This document shows positions 41,826 through 51,254 of a stretch of 64,000 nucleotides of DNA, in pieces. The position numbers and the translations under genes were made by a program. How positions within the stretch are numbered: the first letter of the stretch is position 1; every line of letters begins with the position of its first letter. Source of the stretch: Calorimonas adulescens (lineage in GTDB: Bacteria; Bacillota; Thermoanaerobacteria; Thermoanaerobacterales; UBA4877). The notes beneath the pieces were generated by a model, which saw nothing but the letters and a program-made list of their open reading frames with translations, made no database searches and had not been told where the DNA came from. Location of the stretch: positions 111,908 through 175,907 of the forward strand of contig NZ_VTPS01000003.1 of NCBI RefSeq assembly GCF_008274215.1. Direction: 5' to 3'.

Positions 41826-42643
41826 TTAAATTGCTTGATAAGGCCAACCAACTCATAAAGAAGATGGAAGAATGCATAGCAAATCCAATAAAGCCGAATG
41901 AAAGTGCTCGTATAAAGGTTGGTGTTGACCTTGGTACGGCCAATATTGTCATTACTGTTTTAAAAGATGATGACACGCCTGTCATTGCGCGAATATATCC
42001 TGCAGATGTGGTTAGAGATGGCATAGTTGTGGATTATATTGCTGCGGTTGAGATACTGAGAAAATTAAAACAGGAGATTGAGTCTTTAATCAATGTGAGG
42101 CTTGATACAGCGGCTACAGCCATACCGCCCGGTATAATACCCGGAAATGTCAGGGTGATAAAAAATGTTGTAGAGGGTGCGGGATTTGCAGTTAGCAATG
42201 TGGTTGATGAGCCTGTGGCTGCATCAAGGGTGCTTGGTATAAAAGATGGTGCTGTTGTAGACATTGGCGGAGGTACTACAGGCATATCAGTACTTAGAGA
42301 CGGTGTGGCAGTGTATTCTGCTGATGAACCCACAGGTGGCAGGCATATGACGCTGGTTATAGCAGGAGGGTTGGGAGTGACCTATGAAGAAGCAGAAAAA
42401 ATAAAACTGGATAAGTCTAAACATGATATTGTATTTCCAATGGCCAGGCCTGTGGTAGAAAAGATGAGCAGCATAATATTAAAACACATCCAGGGGTTTG
42501 ACGTAGAGACCATATATCTGGTGGGAGGTACCTCATGTTTAGATGGCATTGAAAATATTGTGGAGAGCTATACCGGCAAAAGGGTAGTCAAACCTTATAA
42601 TCCTTTGCTTGTTACGCCTATAGGTATAGCCATAGGCGCCTGA
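41822..42643 (+). CDS. eutJ: EutJ-type Hsp70-like protein
   Basis: 273 residues. KVGVDLGTANIVITVL (phosphate 1), PPGIIPGN, DEPVAASRVLGI, AVVDIGGGTTGISVL (phosphate 2) and YLVGGTSCLDGIE mark the EutJ branch of the actin/Hsp70 fold. A chaperone or assembly role in microcompartments is assumed, not shown. It starts at GTG 41822 overlapping the pduL stop (GTGA). Confidence 0.88.
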   Translation: MIKLLDKANQLIKKMEECIANPIKPNESARIKVGVDLGTANIVITVLKDDDTPVIARIYPADVVRDGIVVDYIAAVEILRKLKQEIESLINVRLDTAATAIPPGIIPGNVRVIKNVVEGAGFAVSNVVDEPVAASRVLGIKDGAVVDIGGGTTGISVLRDGVAVYSADEPTGGRHMTLVIAGGLGVTYEEAEKIKLDKSKHDIVFPMARPVVEKMSSIILKHIQGFDVETIYLVGGTSCLDGIENIVESYTGKRVVKPYNPLLVTPIGIAIGA

Positions 42644-42657
42644 AAGAGGTGTTTATT

Positions 42658-43401
42658 GTGGAGTTTGAAGAGCGTGTAAAGGAAATTGTTAGAGAGGTAG
42701 TAAACAGTATCTTAAATGATAAAAAAAGCAGAAAGGCTCTGCTCTTCATAACAGGAGGAGCTGTAAACATAAATGAGATATTTAATGCACTGTCTGAAAT
42801 TGATGGATATGCTTACGATGCAGTGATATCGGAATCGGCTAGCAATGTTATTCCTGAGACACTTTTAAACAGTCTGAGGGCTGAGGTTATTACTTCAAAG
42901 TCACAGATGACCAGTGTTATAAAAGAGGCAAATATAATTCTCATACCTGTGCTGACAAGAAATACCCTTGCAAAAGCAGCACTTGGAATTTCGGATAATT
43001 TGGTGACCCTTGGTATACAGGAAGCTATCATGATGGGCAAAAAAATCGTTGCCGTCAAGGACAGTTGTGACCCCAATGAACCGGTTAATGTTGCATTGGG
43101 GTTTACGAAGAATGCTGCATACAATCAGATGCTTCTTGAATACATGAAGAGGTTGGGAAATATGGGTGTTACATTTATACACTCATCTCAGATTAAAGAG
43201 TTTATTGGCAGGGCAGCATCAGAAAAAAAAGACGAAGCGGTATTTAAGAAAAAAGAGGTTTCTGGAGTTGTGACAAGGAACGACGTTTCGGTAATGGCTG
43301 AGAAGGGCGAACCCCTATATATAAAATATGGTTCTGTGATAACTCCCCTTGCTATGGATTATATTGAGGACAATGGGATTGAAATAAGGTATATAAAATA
43401 G
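42658..43401 (+). CDS. microcompartment-associated flavoprotein-like protein
   Basis: 247 residues. An N-terminal amphipathic helix (FEERVKEIVREVVNSIL) of targeting type is followed by a flavoprotein-like fold: ALLFITGGAVNINEIFNAL, IILIPVLTRNTLAKAALGISD, QEAIMMGKKIVAVKDSCDP. This resembles the PF02441 flavoprotein found in many clostridial microcompartment operons in the position of pduM. GTG 42658 is seven bases from AAGAGGTG, so I prefer it to GTG 42649. The function is unknown; FMN binding is plausible. Confidence 0.65.
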   Translation: MEFEERVKEIVREVVNSILNDKKSRKALLFITGGAVNINEIFNALSEIDGYAYDAVISESASNVIPETLLNSLRAEVITSKSQMTSVIKEANIILIPVLTRNTLAKAALGISDNLVTLGIQEAIMMGKKIVAVKDSCDPNEPVNVALGFTKNAAYNQMLLEYMKRLGNMGVTFIHSSQIKEFIGRAASEKKDEAVFKKKEVSGVVTRNDVSVMAEKGEPLYIKYGSVITPLAMDYIEDNGIEIRYIK

Positions 43402-43413
43402 AGGAGAGTGAAT

Positions 43414-43698
43414 ATGTTTATAGCCAAGGTGATTGGTGATGTCGTATCTACAAAGAAGGATGAGAAATTGATAGGATACAAGCTTTTAATCATTCAGAAA
43501 TTGAATGTGGATGGACAGTGTGTGGATTATCCAGTGGTTGCCGTAGATATGGTTGGAGCCGGTATTGGTGAGACAGTTTTAGTCATAACGGGCAGTTCTG
43601 CCAGATATTCTGCAGGAGAAGACAATGCTCCTATTGATGCATCTATTGTTGGAATTATTGACTATATTGAGATAGACAATGCTGCTACCAATACATGA
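43414..43698 (+). CDS. pduN: EutN/CcmL-type shell vertex protein
   Basis: 94 residues. FIAKVIGDVVSTKKDEKLIGYKL, VAVDMVGAGIGETVLVITGSSAR and VGIIDYIEI are the OB-fold pentamer motifs. Pentamers cap the icosahedral vertices. ATG 43414 after GAGGAGAGTG; GTG 43408 is less likely. Confidence 0.92.
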   Translation: MFIAKVIGDVVSTKKDEKLIGYKLLIIQKLNVDGQCVDYPVVAVDMVGAGIGETVLVITGSSARYSAGEDNAPIDASIVGIIDYIEIDNAATNT

Positions 43699-43714
43699 CA
43701 GGGGATGATAATTT

Positions 43715-44689
43715 ATGAGCATATATACAAAGACGGGGGATAAGGGTGATACAAGCCTCTTAGGCGGAGATAGAACATCTAAAGCAGACATGAGGGTGTG
43801 GGCATATGGTACAGTTGATGAGGCAAACTCAACTCTGGGGCTTGCAAGGAGCCTTATAAGGGAAAAGGAAATTTCAGATATAATACTGGGAATACAAAAG
43901 AAACTGTTTGTGGTTGCGGCTGAACTTGCCTCTGTGGGTACCAGAGAGTATAAGAAAAGGATAGTGGAAGAGGATGTCTCAGGGCTGGAGAGGCTGATTG
44001 ACAGGTTTCAAGAAATGAAGCCAGAACAAAAGGGGTTTGCTGTTCCTGGCGAGACCTGCGAATCGTCAGTTTTAGATATGGCAAGGACTGATATCAGGAG
44101 GTCAGAGAGGTATATTGTAGAACTTAAGAAAAATTTTGAGATAAATGAGGACCTTATGAAATATATGAACAGGCTTTCTGATTTAATCTATGTATTGGCC
44201 AGGTATTTGGATTTTATAAAGGCGAAGGAAGCCGTTGAACTGAGGGTGCGGTGTATGATGAAAGATAAACTTGACAGAGAGCTGGCTGAGTATATGGTGG
44301 GAGAGTGCATTAAAAGAGCTGAGGCTGTGGGTATGCCACCTATGGTAATATGTGTAGTAGACGATGCTGGTAACATAATAGTTATGGAACGAATGGACGG
44401 GGCACTCCTGGCCAGCATAAAAATAGCACAGGACAAGGCATACACTTCTGTTGCTTTAAAAATGCCTACCCATGAGTTATATGATTTGGCCAGGCCAGAT
44501 GGAGAACTCTATGGTATAAACAACATTGCCGGTCTTCTGACATTTGGTGGGGGCTTTCCACTGAAGATAGGGAACATTATGGTTGGCGGTATAGGTGTCA
44601 GCGGTGGGACCGTAAATGAGGATATGGAAATAGCGAAATGGGGAATAAAAGTGTTTGAGGAGGCTGTATCTCATGGAACTAAGAAATGA
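43715..44689 (+). CDS. pduO: ATP:cob(I)alamin adenosyltransferase fused to a GlcG/HbpS-like domain
   Basis: 324 residues. N-terminal PduO transferase (1-170): YTKTGDKGDTSLLGG binds ATP, WAYGTVDEANSTLGLAR and DMARTDIRRSER complete the site. The C-terminal DUF336 domain (about 185-324: GMPPMVICVVDDAGNI, LLTFGGGFPLKIG, GGIGVSGGTVNED) may bind haem or cobalamin. It makes adenosylcobalamin for the dehydratase from cob(I)alamin supplied by PduS. Confidence 0.92.
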   Translation: MSIYTKTGDKGDTSLLGGDRTSKADMRVWAYGTVDEANSTLGLARSLIREKEISDIILGIQKKLFVVAAELASVGTREYKKRIVEEDVSGLERLIDRFQEMKPEQKGFAVPGETCESSVLDMARTDIRRSERYIVELKKNFEINEDLMKYMNRLSDLIYVLARYLDFIKAKEAVELRVRCMMKDKLDRELAEYMVGECIKRAEAVGMPPMVICVVDDAGNIIVMERMDGALLASIKIAQDKAYTSVALKMPTHELYDLARPDGELYGINNIAGLLTFGGGFPLKIGNIMVGGIGVSGGTVNEDMEIAKWGIKVFEEAVSHGTKK

Positions 44690-46115
44690 TGAAATTTCTG
44701 ATGTTGTAAGGAGAGTATTGCAAGAATTAAGCAAGAAAGAGATTAAACCAGACGAGAGTGATGGAATATTCAATACGGTGGATGAGGCCGTCGATGCTGC
44801 AAGCAAAGCGCAAAGAGAACTCATGGAGATGCCTTTAGAGCAAAGGGAGAAACTCATAGCAGCGATGAGGAAGGCTGTATTGGAGAATGCTATGGAGATT
44901 TCGAGATTGACAGTGAGTGAGACAGGTATGGGCAGGGTCAATCACAAGTACTTAAAGTTAAGACTGGTGGCGGAAAAGACGCCGGGCACTGAGGTGCTTA
45001 AAACCACTGCCTACACGGGTGATAAAGGCCTTACTCTGGTTGAAATGGCGCCTTATGGGGTTATTGCTGCTATTACCCCATCTACAAATCCACCGGATAC
45101 TATTGCCTGCAACAGCATTGGCATGGTGGCTGCTGGTAATTCTGTGGTGTTTTCTCCCCATCCGGGGGCTGTAAACTGTTCTTTGCAAATGATAAGGCTG
45201 CTAAATAAGGCTATTGTTGAAGCTGGTGGACCCCGTAATATGTTGACCAGTGTAAGAAAACCATCTATAGAAAATACGGATGCCCTTATTAATCACCCAG
45301 AGATAAAGCTTGTGGTTGCTACGGGTGGGCCTGGTATTGTTAAAAAGGTACTCTCTTCAGGCAAGAAAGCTATTGGAGCTGGCGCTGGGAATCCTCCAGT
45401 GGTTGTAGATGAGACGGCAGATATTAAAAAAGCGGCAAGAGATATAATAGCAGGATGCAGTTTTGACAACAATCTTCCATGCATAGCTGAAAAAGAGGCA
45501 ATAGTTGTGGGTGATGTATATGATGAGATCATTGAAGAAATGAAAAACAATGGCAATGTATATGAACTCAATGAACATGAGATTGAAAAACTGATGAGGC
45601 TTATACTTACCGAGGAACAGCAGGAGGCTACCAGCGGTTGTGATATCGTCCCACGACCACGCAAGTATGGGGTTAACAAGAGATGGGTAGGGAAAGATGC
45701 CGCAGTTTTGCTGGAAAACATAGGTGTCAATCCTCCTAAGGGTGTGGAATGTCTTATATGCAGGACAGATAATGACCATCCGTTTGTACAGGAAGAATTG
45801 ATGATGCCGGTTTTACCAATAGTTAGGGCCAAAGATATAGACCATGCCATTGAACTTGCAGTAAAGGATGAGCATGGCAACCGCCACACCGCGATGATGC
45901 ATTCAAAAAATGTGGATAATTTGACAAAAATGGCAAGGGTTATAAATACTACAATATTTGTTAAAAATGCACCGTCCTATGCGGGGATAGGGTTTGGTGG
46001 CGAGGGCTTCACCACATTCACTATAGCAGGGCCAACAGGTGAAGGCCTTACAAACGCTGCAACATTTACCAGACAAAGGCGCTGTGTAATGGTGGACTCC
46101 TTTAGGATAATATGA
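44673..46115 (+). CDS. pduP: CoA-acylating propionaldehyde dehydrogenase
   Basis: 480 residues. Targeting helix DEISDVVRRVLQEL at the N-terminus, NAD fold ITPSTNPPDTIACNSIG, GAGNPPVVVDETADI, and the catalytic Cys in FDNNLPCIAEKE (about 275). It oxidises the aldehyde to acyl-CoA with NAD. ATG 44673 overlaps the pduO end and follows GGAGG. No pduQ alcohol dehydrogenase is nearby to reoxidise the NADH inside the shell. Confidence 0.93.
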   Translation: MELRNDEISDVVRRVLQELSKKEIKPDESDGIFNTVDEAVDAASKAQRELMEMPLEQREKLIAAMRKAVLENAMEISRLTVSETGMGRVNHKYLKLRLVAEKTPGTEVLKTTAYTGDKGLTLVEMAPYGVIAAITPSTNPPDTIACNSIGMVAAGNSVVFSPHPGAVNCSLQMIRLLNKAIVEAGGPRNMLTSVRKPSIENTDALINHPEIKLVVATGGPGIVKKVLSSGKKAIGAGAGNPPVVVDETADIKKAARDIIAGCSFDNNLPCIAEKEAIVVGDVYDEIIEEMKNNGNVYELNEHEIEKLMRLILTEEQQEATSGCDIVPRPRKYGVNKRWVGKDAAVLLENIGVNPPKGVECLICRTDNDHPFVQEELMMPVLPIVRAKDIDHAIELAVKDEHGNRHTAMMHSKNVDNLTKMARVINTTIFVKNAPSYAGIGFGGEGFTTFTIAGPTGEGLTNAATFTRQRRCVMVDSFRII

Positions 46116-46129
46116 TGGGAGAATGTTAT

Positions 46130-47479
46130 ATGGAAGAATGGATTAAAAAAATTAGAGAGGCAGGTATAGTGGGGGCAGGTGGAGCTGGATTCCCCGCATA
46201 TGCAAAATACAATGCCCATGTCGATACCTTTATAGCGAATGGGGCAGAATGTGAGCCATTGTTAAACACTGATCAGGCCATTATGATGAGGCACCCTCAA
46301 GAGGTCGTAATGGCACTGGAAACTGTGGGTAAGAGTATGGGGGCAAAAAACATATATATAGCGATAAAACAGAAGCACCAAGAATGCATTGAAAAAATAG
46401 ATGGGGCAATTAAGAACCTCTCAGCCAGTGTCATCATATACCCACTCAGGGATTACTATCCGGCAGGAGATGAATTTATGCTGACGTATGAGGTGACCCG
46501 CAGGGTAATACCTCCTGCTGGGATACCGCTGAATGTAGGTGTCTGTGTGGCAAATGTCGGCACATTGTATAATGCATACAATGCCATTTTCAATGAAGAA
46601 CCAGTGACCTATAAATACGTTACTGTAAATGGTGAGGTAGGATCTCCTGGTGTGATATGCGTCCCTATAGGTACAACACTTAGGGATTGCATAGAAAGGG
46701 TGGGTGGCGCTACCTTGAAGGACTTCTCGGTAATAGTTGGTGGACCCATGATGGGTAGGATATATCCTGATGGAAAGGAAGCGCTGGACCTTCCAGTAAG
46801 AAAAACAACCGGTGGTGTAATTGTGCTTCCAGTTGACCATCCCCTCATATTTAAAAAGACAATTCCAGAGAGCGTTGCTGTTAAACGGGCGAGGGCTGCC
46901 TGCATACAGTGCCGCTATTGCAGTGATATGTGCCCGAGAAATCTGCTTGGCCATCAGTTGTATCCACATCTTGTAATGAGAACGGTGTCTAATGTCGAAA
47001 ATGCGGCAGACATGAGAATGACTCTGCTCTGCTCTGAATGTAATGTATGCGAGCTGTATGCATGTCCTATGGGTATTAACCCAAGGACCATGAACAGCGT
47101 ATTCAAATCGAAATTGCGAGAAGCAGGGGTTAGATATGATTACAGTGGATATCTATTAAAGGTCAACGATATGATTGATTACAGGAGAGTGCCTGTCTAT
47201 AGGCTTGTTATGCGTTTAAACCTTGATAGATACAGTCAGGACGTTAAATATTATGGTACTGTGGAGGATATTAAAAGCGTAAAGATAATGCTAAGGGATG
47301 GTCCGGGACGCACGGCCAGGCCAATTGTAGCGCAGGGAGATGAGGTGCTCAAAGGGCAGAAAATAGCTGATGTTGACGATGATGCCCTTGGGGTTCCTGT
47401 CCACGCTTCAATGGCTGGAACTGTAACTCAGATAACCGATGAGTATATAACAATAGAGAATACGGGGGTGAAAAAATGA
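46130..47479 (+). CDS. pduS: PduS cobalamin reductase, RnfC-like
   Basis: 449 residues. AGIVGAGGAGFPAYAKY and NGAECEPLLNTDQ bind NADH/FMN as in RnfC/NuoF; two ferredoxin-type clusters are seen, CIQCRYCSDMCP (about 262-273) and CSECNVCELYACP (about 305-317). It reduces cobalamin for PduO and probably exchanges electrons with PduT. ATG 46130 after GGGAGA; an ATG at 46112 inside the pduP stop is rejected. Confidence 0.92.
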   Translation: MEEWIKKIREAGIVGAGGAGFPAYAKYNAHVDTFIANGAECEPLLNTDQAIMMRHPQEVVMALETVGKSMGAKNIYIAIKQKHQECIEKIDGAIKNLSASVIIYPLRDYYPAGDEFMLTYEVTRRVIPPAGIPLNVGVCVANVGTLYNAYNAIFNEEPVTYKYVTVNGEVGSPGVICVPIGTTLRDCIERVGGATLKDFSVIVGGPMMGRIYPDGKEALDLPVRKTTGGVIVLPVDHPLIFKKTIPESVAVKRARAACIQCRYCSDMCPRNLLGHQLYPHLVMRTVSNVENAADMRMTLLCSECNVCELYACPMGINPRTMNSVFKSKLREAGVRYDYSGYLLKVNDMIDYRRVPVYRLVMRLNLDRYSQDVKYYGTVEDIKSVKIMLRDGPGRTARPIVAQGDEVLKGQKIADVDDDALGVPVHASMAGTVTQITDEYITIENTGVKK

Positions 47480-48024
47480 AACAGTCCCTCGGTTTGATCG
47501 AGTTTACAAGCATTGCAAAGGGTATTGAAACCACAGATTACATGATCAAAGCTGCCAATGTGGAGCTGCTTGTATCTAAAACAATTTGCCCCGGTAAATA
47601 TATATCGCTGGTGTGCGGCGACGTAGATGCAGTGAATAGTTCGATAAATACAGGGTTAAACATAGCCGGAAACTCAATGGTCGACTACCTGCTTATACCA
47701 AATGTCCACCATGATGTCATACCGGCAATAACGGGGAGTGTTCAGGTTGAAACATACGAGGCATTGGGTGTTGTTGAATGTTATACAGTGGCATCGCTGA
47801 TTATGGGTGCTGATATTGCGGCTAAGGCGAGCAAAATTACACTTATAGAGATCAGGGTTGGAATGGGTATAGGTGGCAAATCATTCTTTACCCTTACCGG
47901 TAGAGTCAGTGACGTAATGGACTCTGTCGAGAAAGCGGCGCAATATATCCAAAGCCACGGCTATCTTGTAAACAAGACAGTTATCCCATCGCCACATAGG
48001 GATATTTATAAGTTTATCTTATAA
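47476..48024 (+). CDS. pduT: tandem BMC shell protein with Fe-S pore
   Basis: 182 residues, two BMC repeats (LGLIEFTSIAKGIETTDYM and ALGVVECYTVASLIMGADI). Cys38 in KTICPGKY is the residue that in PduT trimers binds a central [4Fe-4S] cluster. This gives an electron path across the shell to PduS, whose gene overlaps by four bases. Last gene of the operon. Confidence 0.93.
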   Translation: MKQSLGLIEFTSIAKGIETTDYMIKAANVELLVSKTICPGKYISLVCGDVDAVNSSINTGLNIAGNSMVDYLLIPNVHHDVIPAITGSVQVETYEALGVVECYTVASLIMGADIAAKASKITLIEIRVGMGIGGKSFFTLTGRVSDVMDSVEKAAQYIQSHGYLVNKTVIPSPHRDIYKFIL

Positions 48025-48049
48025 GACGTGCGTGCTGCGTCTTATATTT
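48021..48049 (+). terminator. terminator of the microcompartment operon
   Basis: An 8-bp stem (48021-48028 with 48038-48045) overlaps the pduT stop, followed by ATTTTTAC. Confidence 0.7.
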
Positions 48050-48084
48050 TTACAATCTTTTTTCGCTTTAGTGTGCTCCTTATG

Positions 48085-48103
48085 TTATCATAGTATATGA
48101 TAA
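48085..48103 (+). promoter_or_regulatory. inverted repeat, candidate enhancer for the glp sigma-54 promoter
   Basis: TTATCATA and TATGATAA, separated by three bases, form a perfect 8-bp dyad 108-126 bases before the predicted start, the classical position for a sigma-54 activator. A second dyad ATGGCC/GGCCAT lies at 48157-48177. Confidence 0.45.
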
Positions 48104-48184
48104 AAAATATCAGCAATATTATGCCTATGGTAGTTAGTATCATATATCGAAACCGTATGGCCTGTATTTAATGGCCATCTCATC

Positions 48185-48200
48185 TGGCATGATAATTGCT
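48185..48200 (+). promoter_or_regulatory. sigma-54 promoter of the glycerol operon
   Basis: TGGCATG-N4-TTGCT, the same elements as at 7591. The predicted start near 48211 leaves about 18 bases of leader before glpP. Confidence 0.8.
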
Positions 48201-48228
48201 AGTATTATAGATGGGTGGTAGCCAAAAT

Positions 48229-48795
48229 ATGAATGAAATAGTGGAGATCATAAGGAGTTTCCCCATAATAGCAGCCCTGAGGCATTATGAGTATCTGGAT
48301 GAGGCACTGCATTCACAGGCAAACGTTATTTTTCTGCTTGGTGGTGATATTTTCTCAATCGGTGATGTGGTCAACAAGATTAAGGCACAAGACAAGATTG
48401 CTTTTGTCCATGCTGACCTGATAGACGGTCTTGGCCGGGACAGGGTTGCAATGGAGTACATAGCTAAGACAATAAAGCCTGACGGGATTATAAGCACAAG
48501 GTCATCCAGCATAAAATATGCGAAGGAGGTAGGGCTTTTCTCTATACAGAGGTTTTTTCTTGTGGATTCCCAGGGGCTTACTACGGGTGTTCATGAGGTA
48601 AGGGAATCCATGCCAGATGCGATAGAGGTGTTGCCGGGGATTATACACGATAAAACCGGTATTATTGCATCACAGGTTAGACAGCCTGTTATAGCAGGTG
48701 GACTTGTGGAGAAAAAGGATGATGTAATCATGGCATTAAAGGCTGGAGCCATAGCCATATCGACCAGCAAGAGGGAGTTATGGTTTTTGGAGTAG
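48229..48795 (+). CDS. glpP: GlpP-family glycerol operon antiterminator
   Basis: 188 residues, TIM-barrel GlpP family. SFPIIAALRHYEYLDEAL, IFLLGGDIFSI, FVHADLIDGLGRD, DGIISTRSS and PVIAGGLV are characteristic. GlpP with glycerol 3-phosphate binds leader RNA and prevents termination ahead of glp genes in Bacillus. Here it heads the operon; the best hairpin target is between glpK and the oxidoreductase (51171). ATG 48229 is used because the upstream ATG coincides with the predicted transcript start. Confidence 0.88.
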   Translation: MNEIVEIIRSFPIIAALRHYEYLDEALHSQANVIFLLGGDIFSIGDVVNKIKAQDKIAFVHADLIDGLGRDRVAMEYIAKTIKPDGIISTRSSSIKYAKEVGLFSIQRFFLVDSQGLTTGVHEVRESMPDAIEVLPGIIHDKTGIIASQVRQPVIAGGLVEKKDDVIMALKAGAIAISTSKRELWFLE

Positions 48796-48887
48796 GCCTT
48801 AATGATAAATTTACTGCTGGGGGTGGTAAAAAAATTATTTATATGATCCTGCAATATTTTATTAAATTATAAGGGAGGAGAAATGAA

Positions 48888-49607
48888 ATGTCACCAATGA
48901 CTCAGTATCTGGCAGAATTTTTTGGTACAATGATATTAGTGCTTCTCGGTGATGGCGTTGTTGCAAACGTTGTCTTAAATAAGTCAAAAGGTCAAAATAG
49001 TGGGTGGATTGTAATAACAGCAGGATGGGGTTTTGCAGTTGCAGTTGCGGCATACATCACAGGCTGGGTAAGCGGAGCCCATCTTAATCCGGCAGTGACG
49101 ATAGGGTTGGCTGCAATTGGAAAATTTTCATGGAGCCTGGTGCCCGGCTATATAGTGGCCCAGGTGGCTGGTGCTTTTGTCGGCGCAGTCCTGGTATATA
49201 TTATGTATATGGACCACTTTGCTGCTACTGATGATCCTGGTTCAAAACTGGGAGTCTTTTCGACAATTCCTGCTATAAGAAATATACCAGTTAACTTCAT
49301 TTCAGAGGTAATAGGCACTGCAATGCTTGTCATCGGAATACTTGGTATAACCAATTCCAATACAAATGTAGGCTCATTAGGGACATTGCTGGTTGGACTT
49401 TTGGTATTCAGCATAGGTCTATCTCTTGGAGGACCCACTGGATATGCTATTAATCCGGCAAGAGACCTTGGACCAAGAATAGCCCATGCCATTCTTCCTA
49501 TACCGGGCAAGGGAAGTTCAGATTGGGGGTATGGTTTGATAGTACCAATCTTTGGACCTGTAATAGGCGGAATTCTGGGCGCTTTCATATATCAGATGTT
49601 TATATAA
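48888..49607 (+). CDS. glpF: glycerol uptake facilitator (aquaglyceroporin)
   Basis: 239 residues, six membrane helices. The two pore motifs are HLNPAVT (about 66) and AINPARDLGPR (about 185), the latter with the aquaglyceroporin Asp after NPAR. It lets glycerol in for GlpK trapping. RBS GGGAGGAG before ATG 48888. Confidence 0.93.
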   Translation: MSPMTQYLAEFFGTMILVLLGDGVVANVVLNKSKGQNSGWIVITAGWGFAVAVAAYITGWVSGAHLNPAVTIGLAAIGKFSWSLVPGYIVAQVAGAFVGAVLVYIMYMDHFAATDDPGSKLGVFSTIPAIRNIPVNFISEVIGTAMLVIGILGITNSNTNVGSLGTLLVGLLVFSIGLSLGGPTGYAINPARDLGPRIAHAILPIPGKGSSDWGYGLIVPIFGPVIGGILGAFIYQMFI

Positions 49608-49612
49608 ATTAA

Positions 49613-51124
<1,512 letters not shown>

Positions 51125-51170
51125 TGTATAATAAAAGCAAATAAAATATTTATAATTGGCGGAGAACTGG

Positions 51171-51222
51171 AGAGCCATACCTGATGGCCTTGACAAAAGG
51201 CGTGTTCAGGTATGGCTCTTTT
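51171..51222 (+). terminator. terminator within the glp operon, likely GlpP antitermination target
   Basis: A 14-bp stem (51171-51184 with 51206-51219) with an inner GCCTT/AAGGC stem and a T-rich tail. It lies between glpK and the glycerol-3-phosphate oxidase gene, as in the Bacillus glpD leader controlled by GlpP. Confidence 0.75.
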
Positions 51223-51254
51223 CTTTGCATATTATTTAACAAGGAGGGCTACCG

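Noticed and set aside
45293..45889. 198-residue minus-strand frame inside pduP
   Set aside because: Antisense shadow of the aldehyde dehydrogenase gene.
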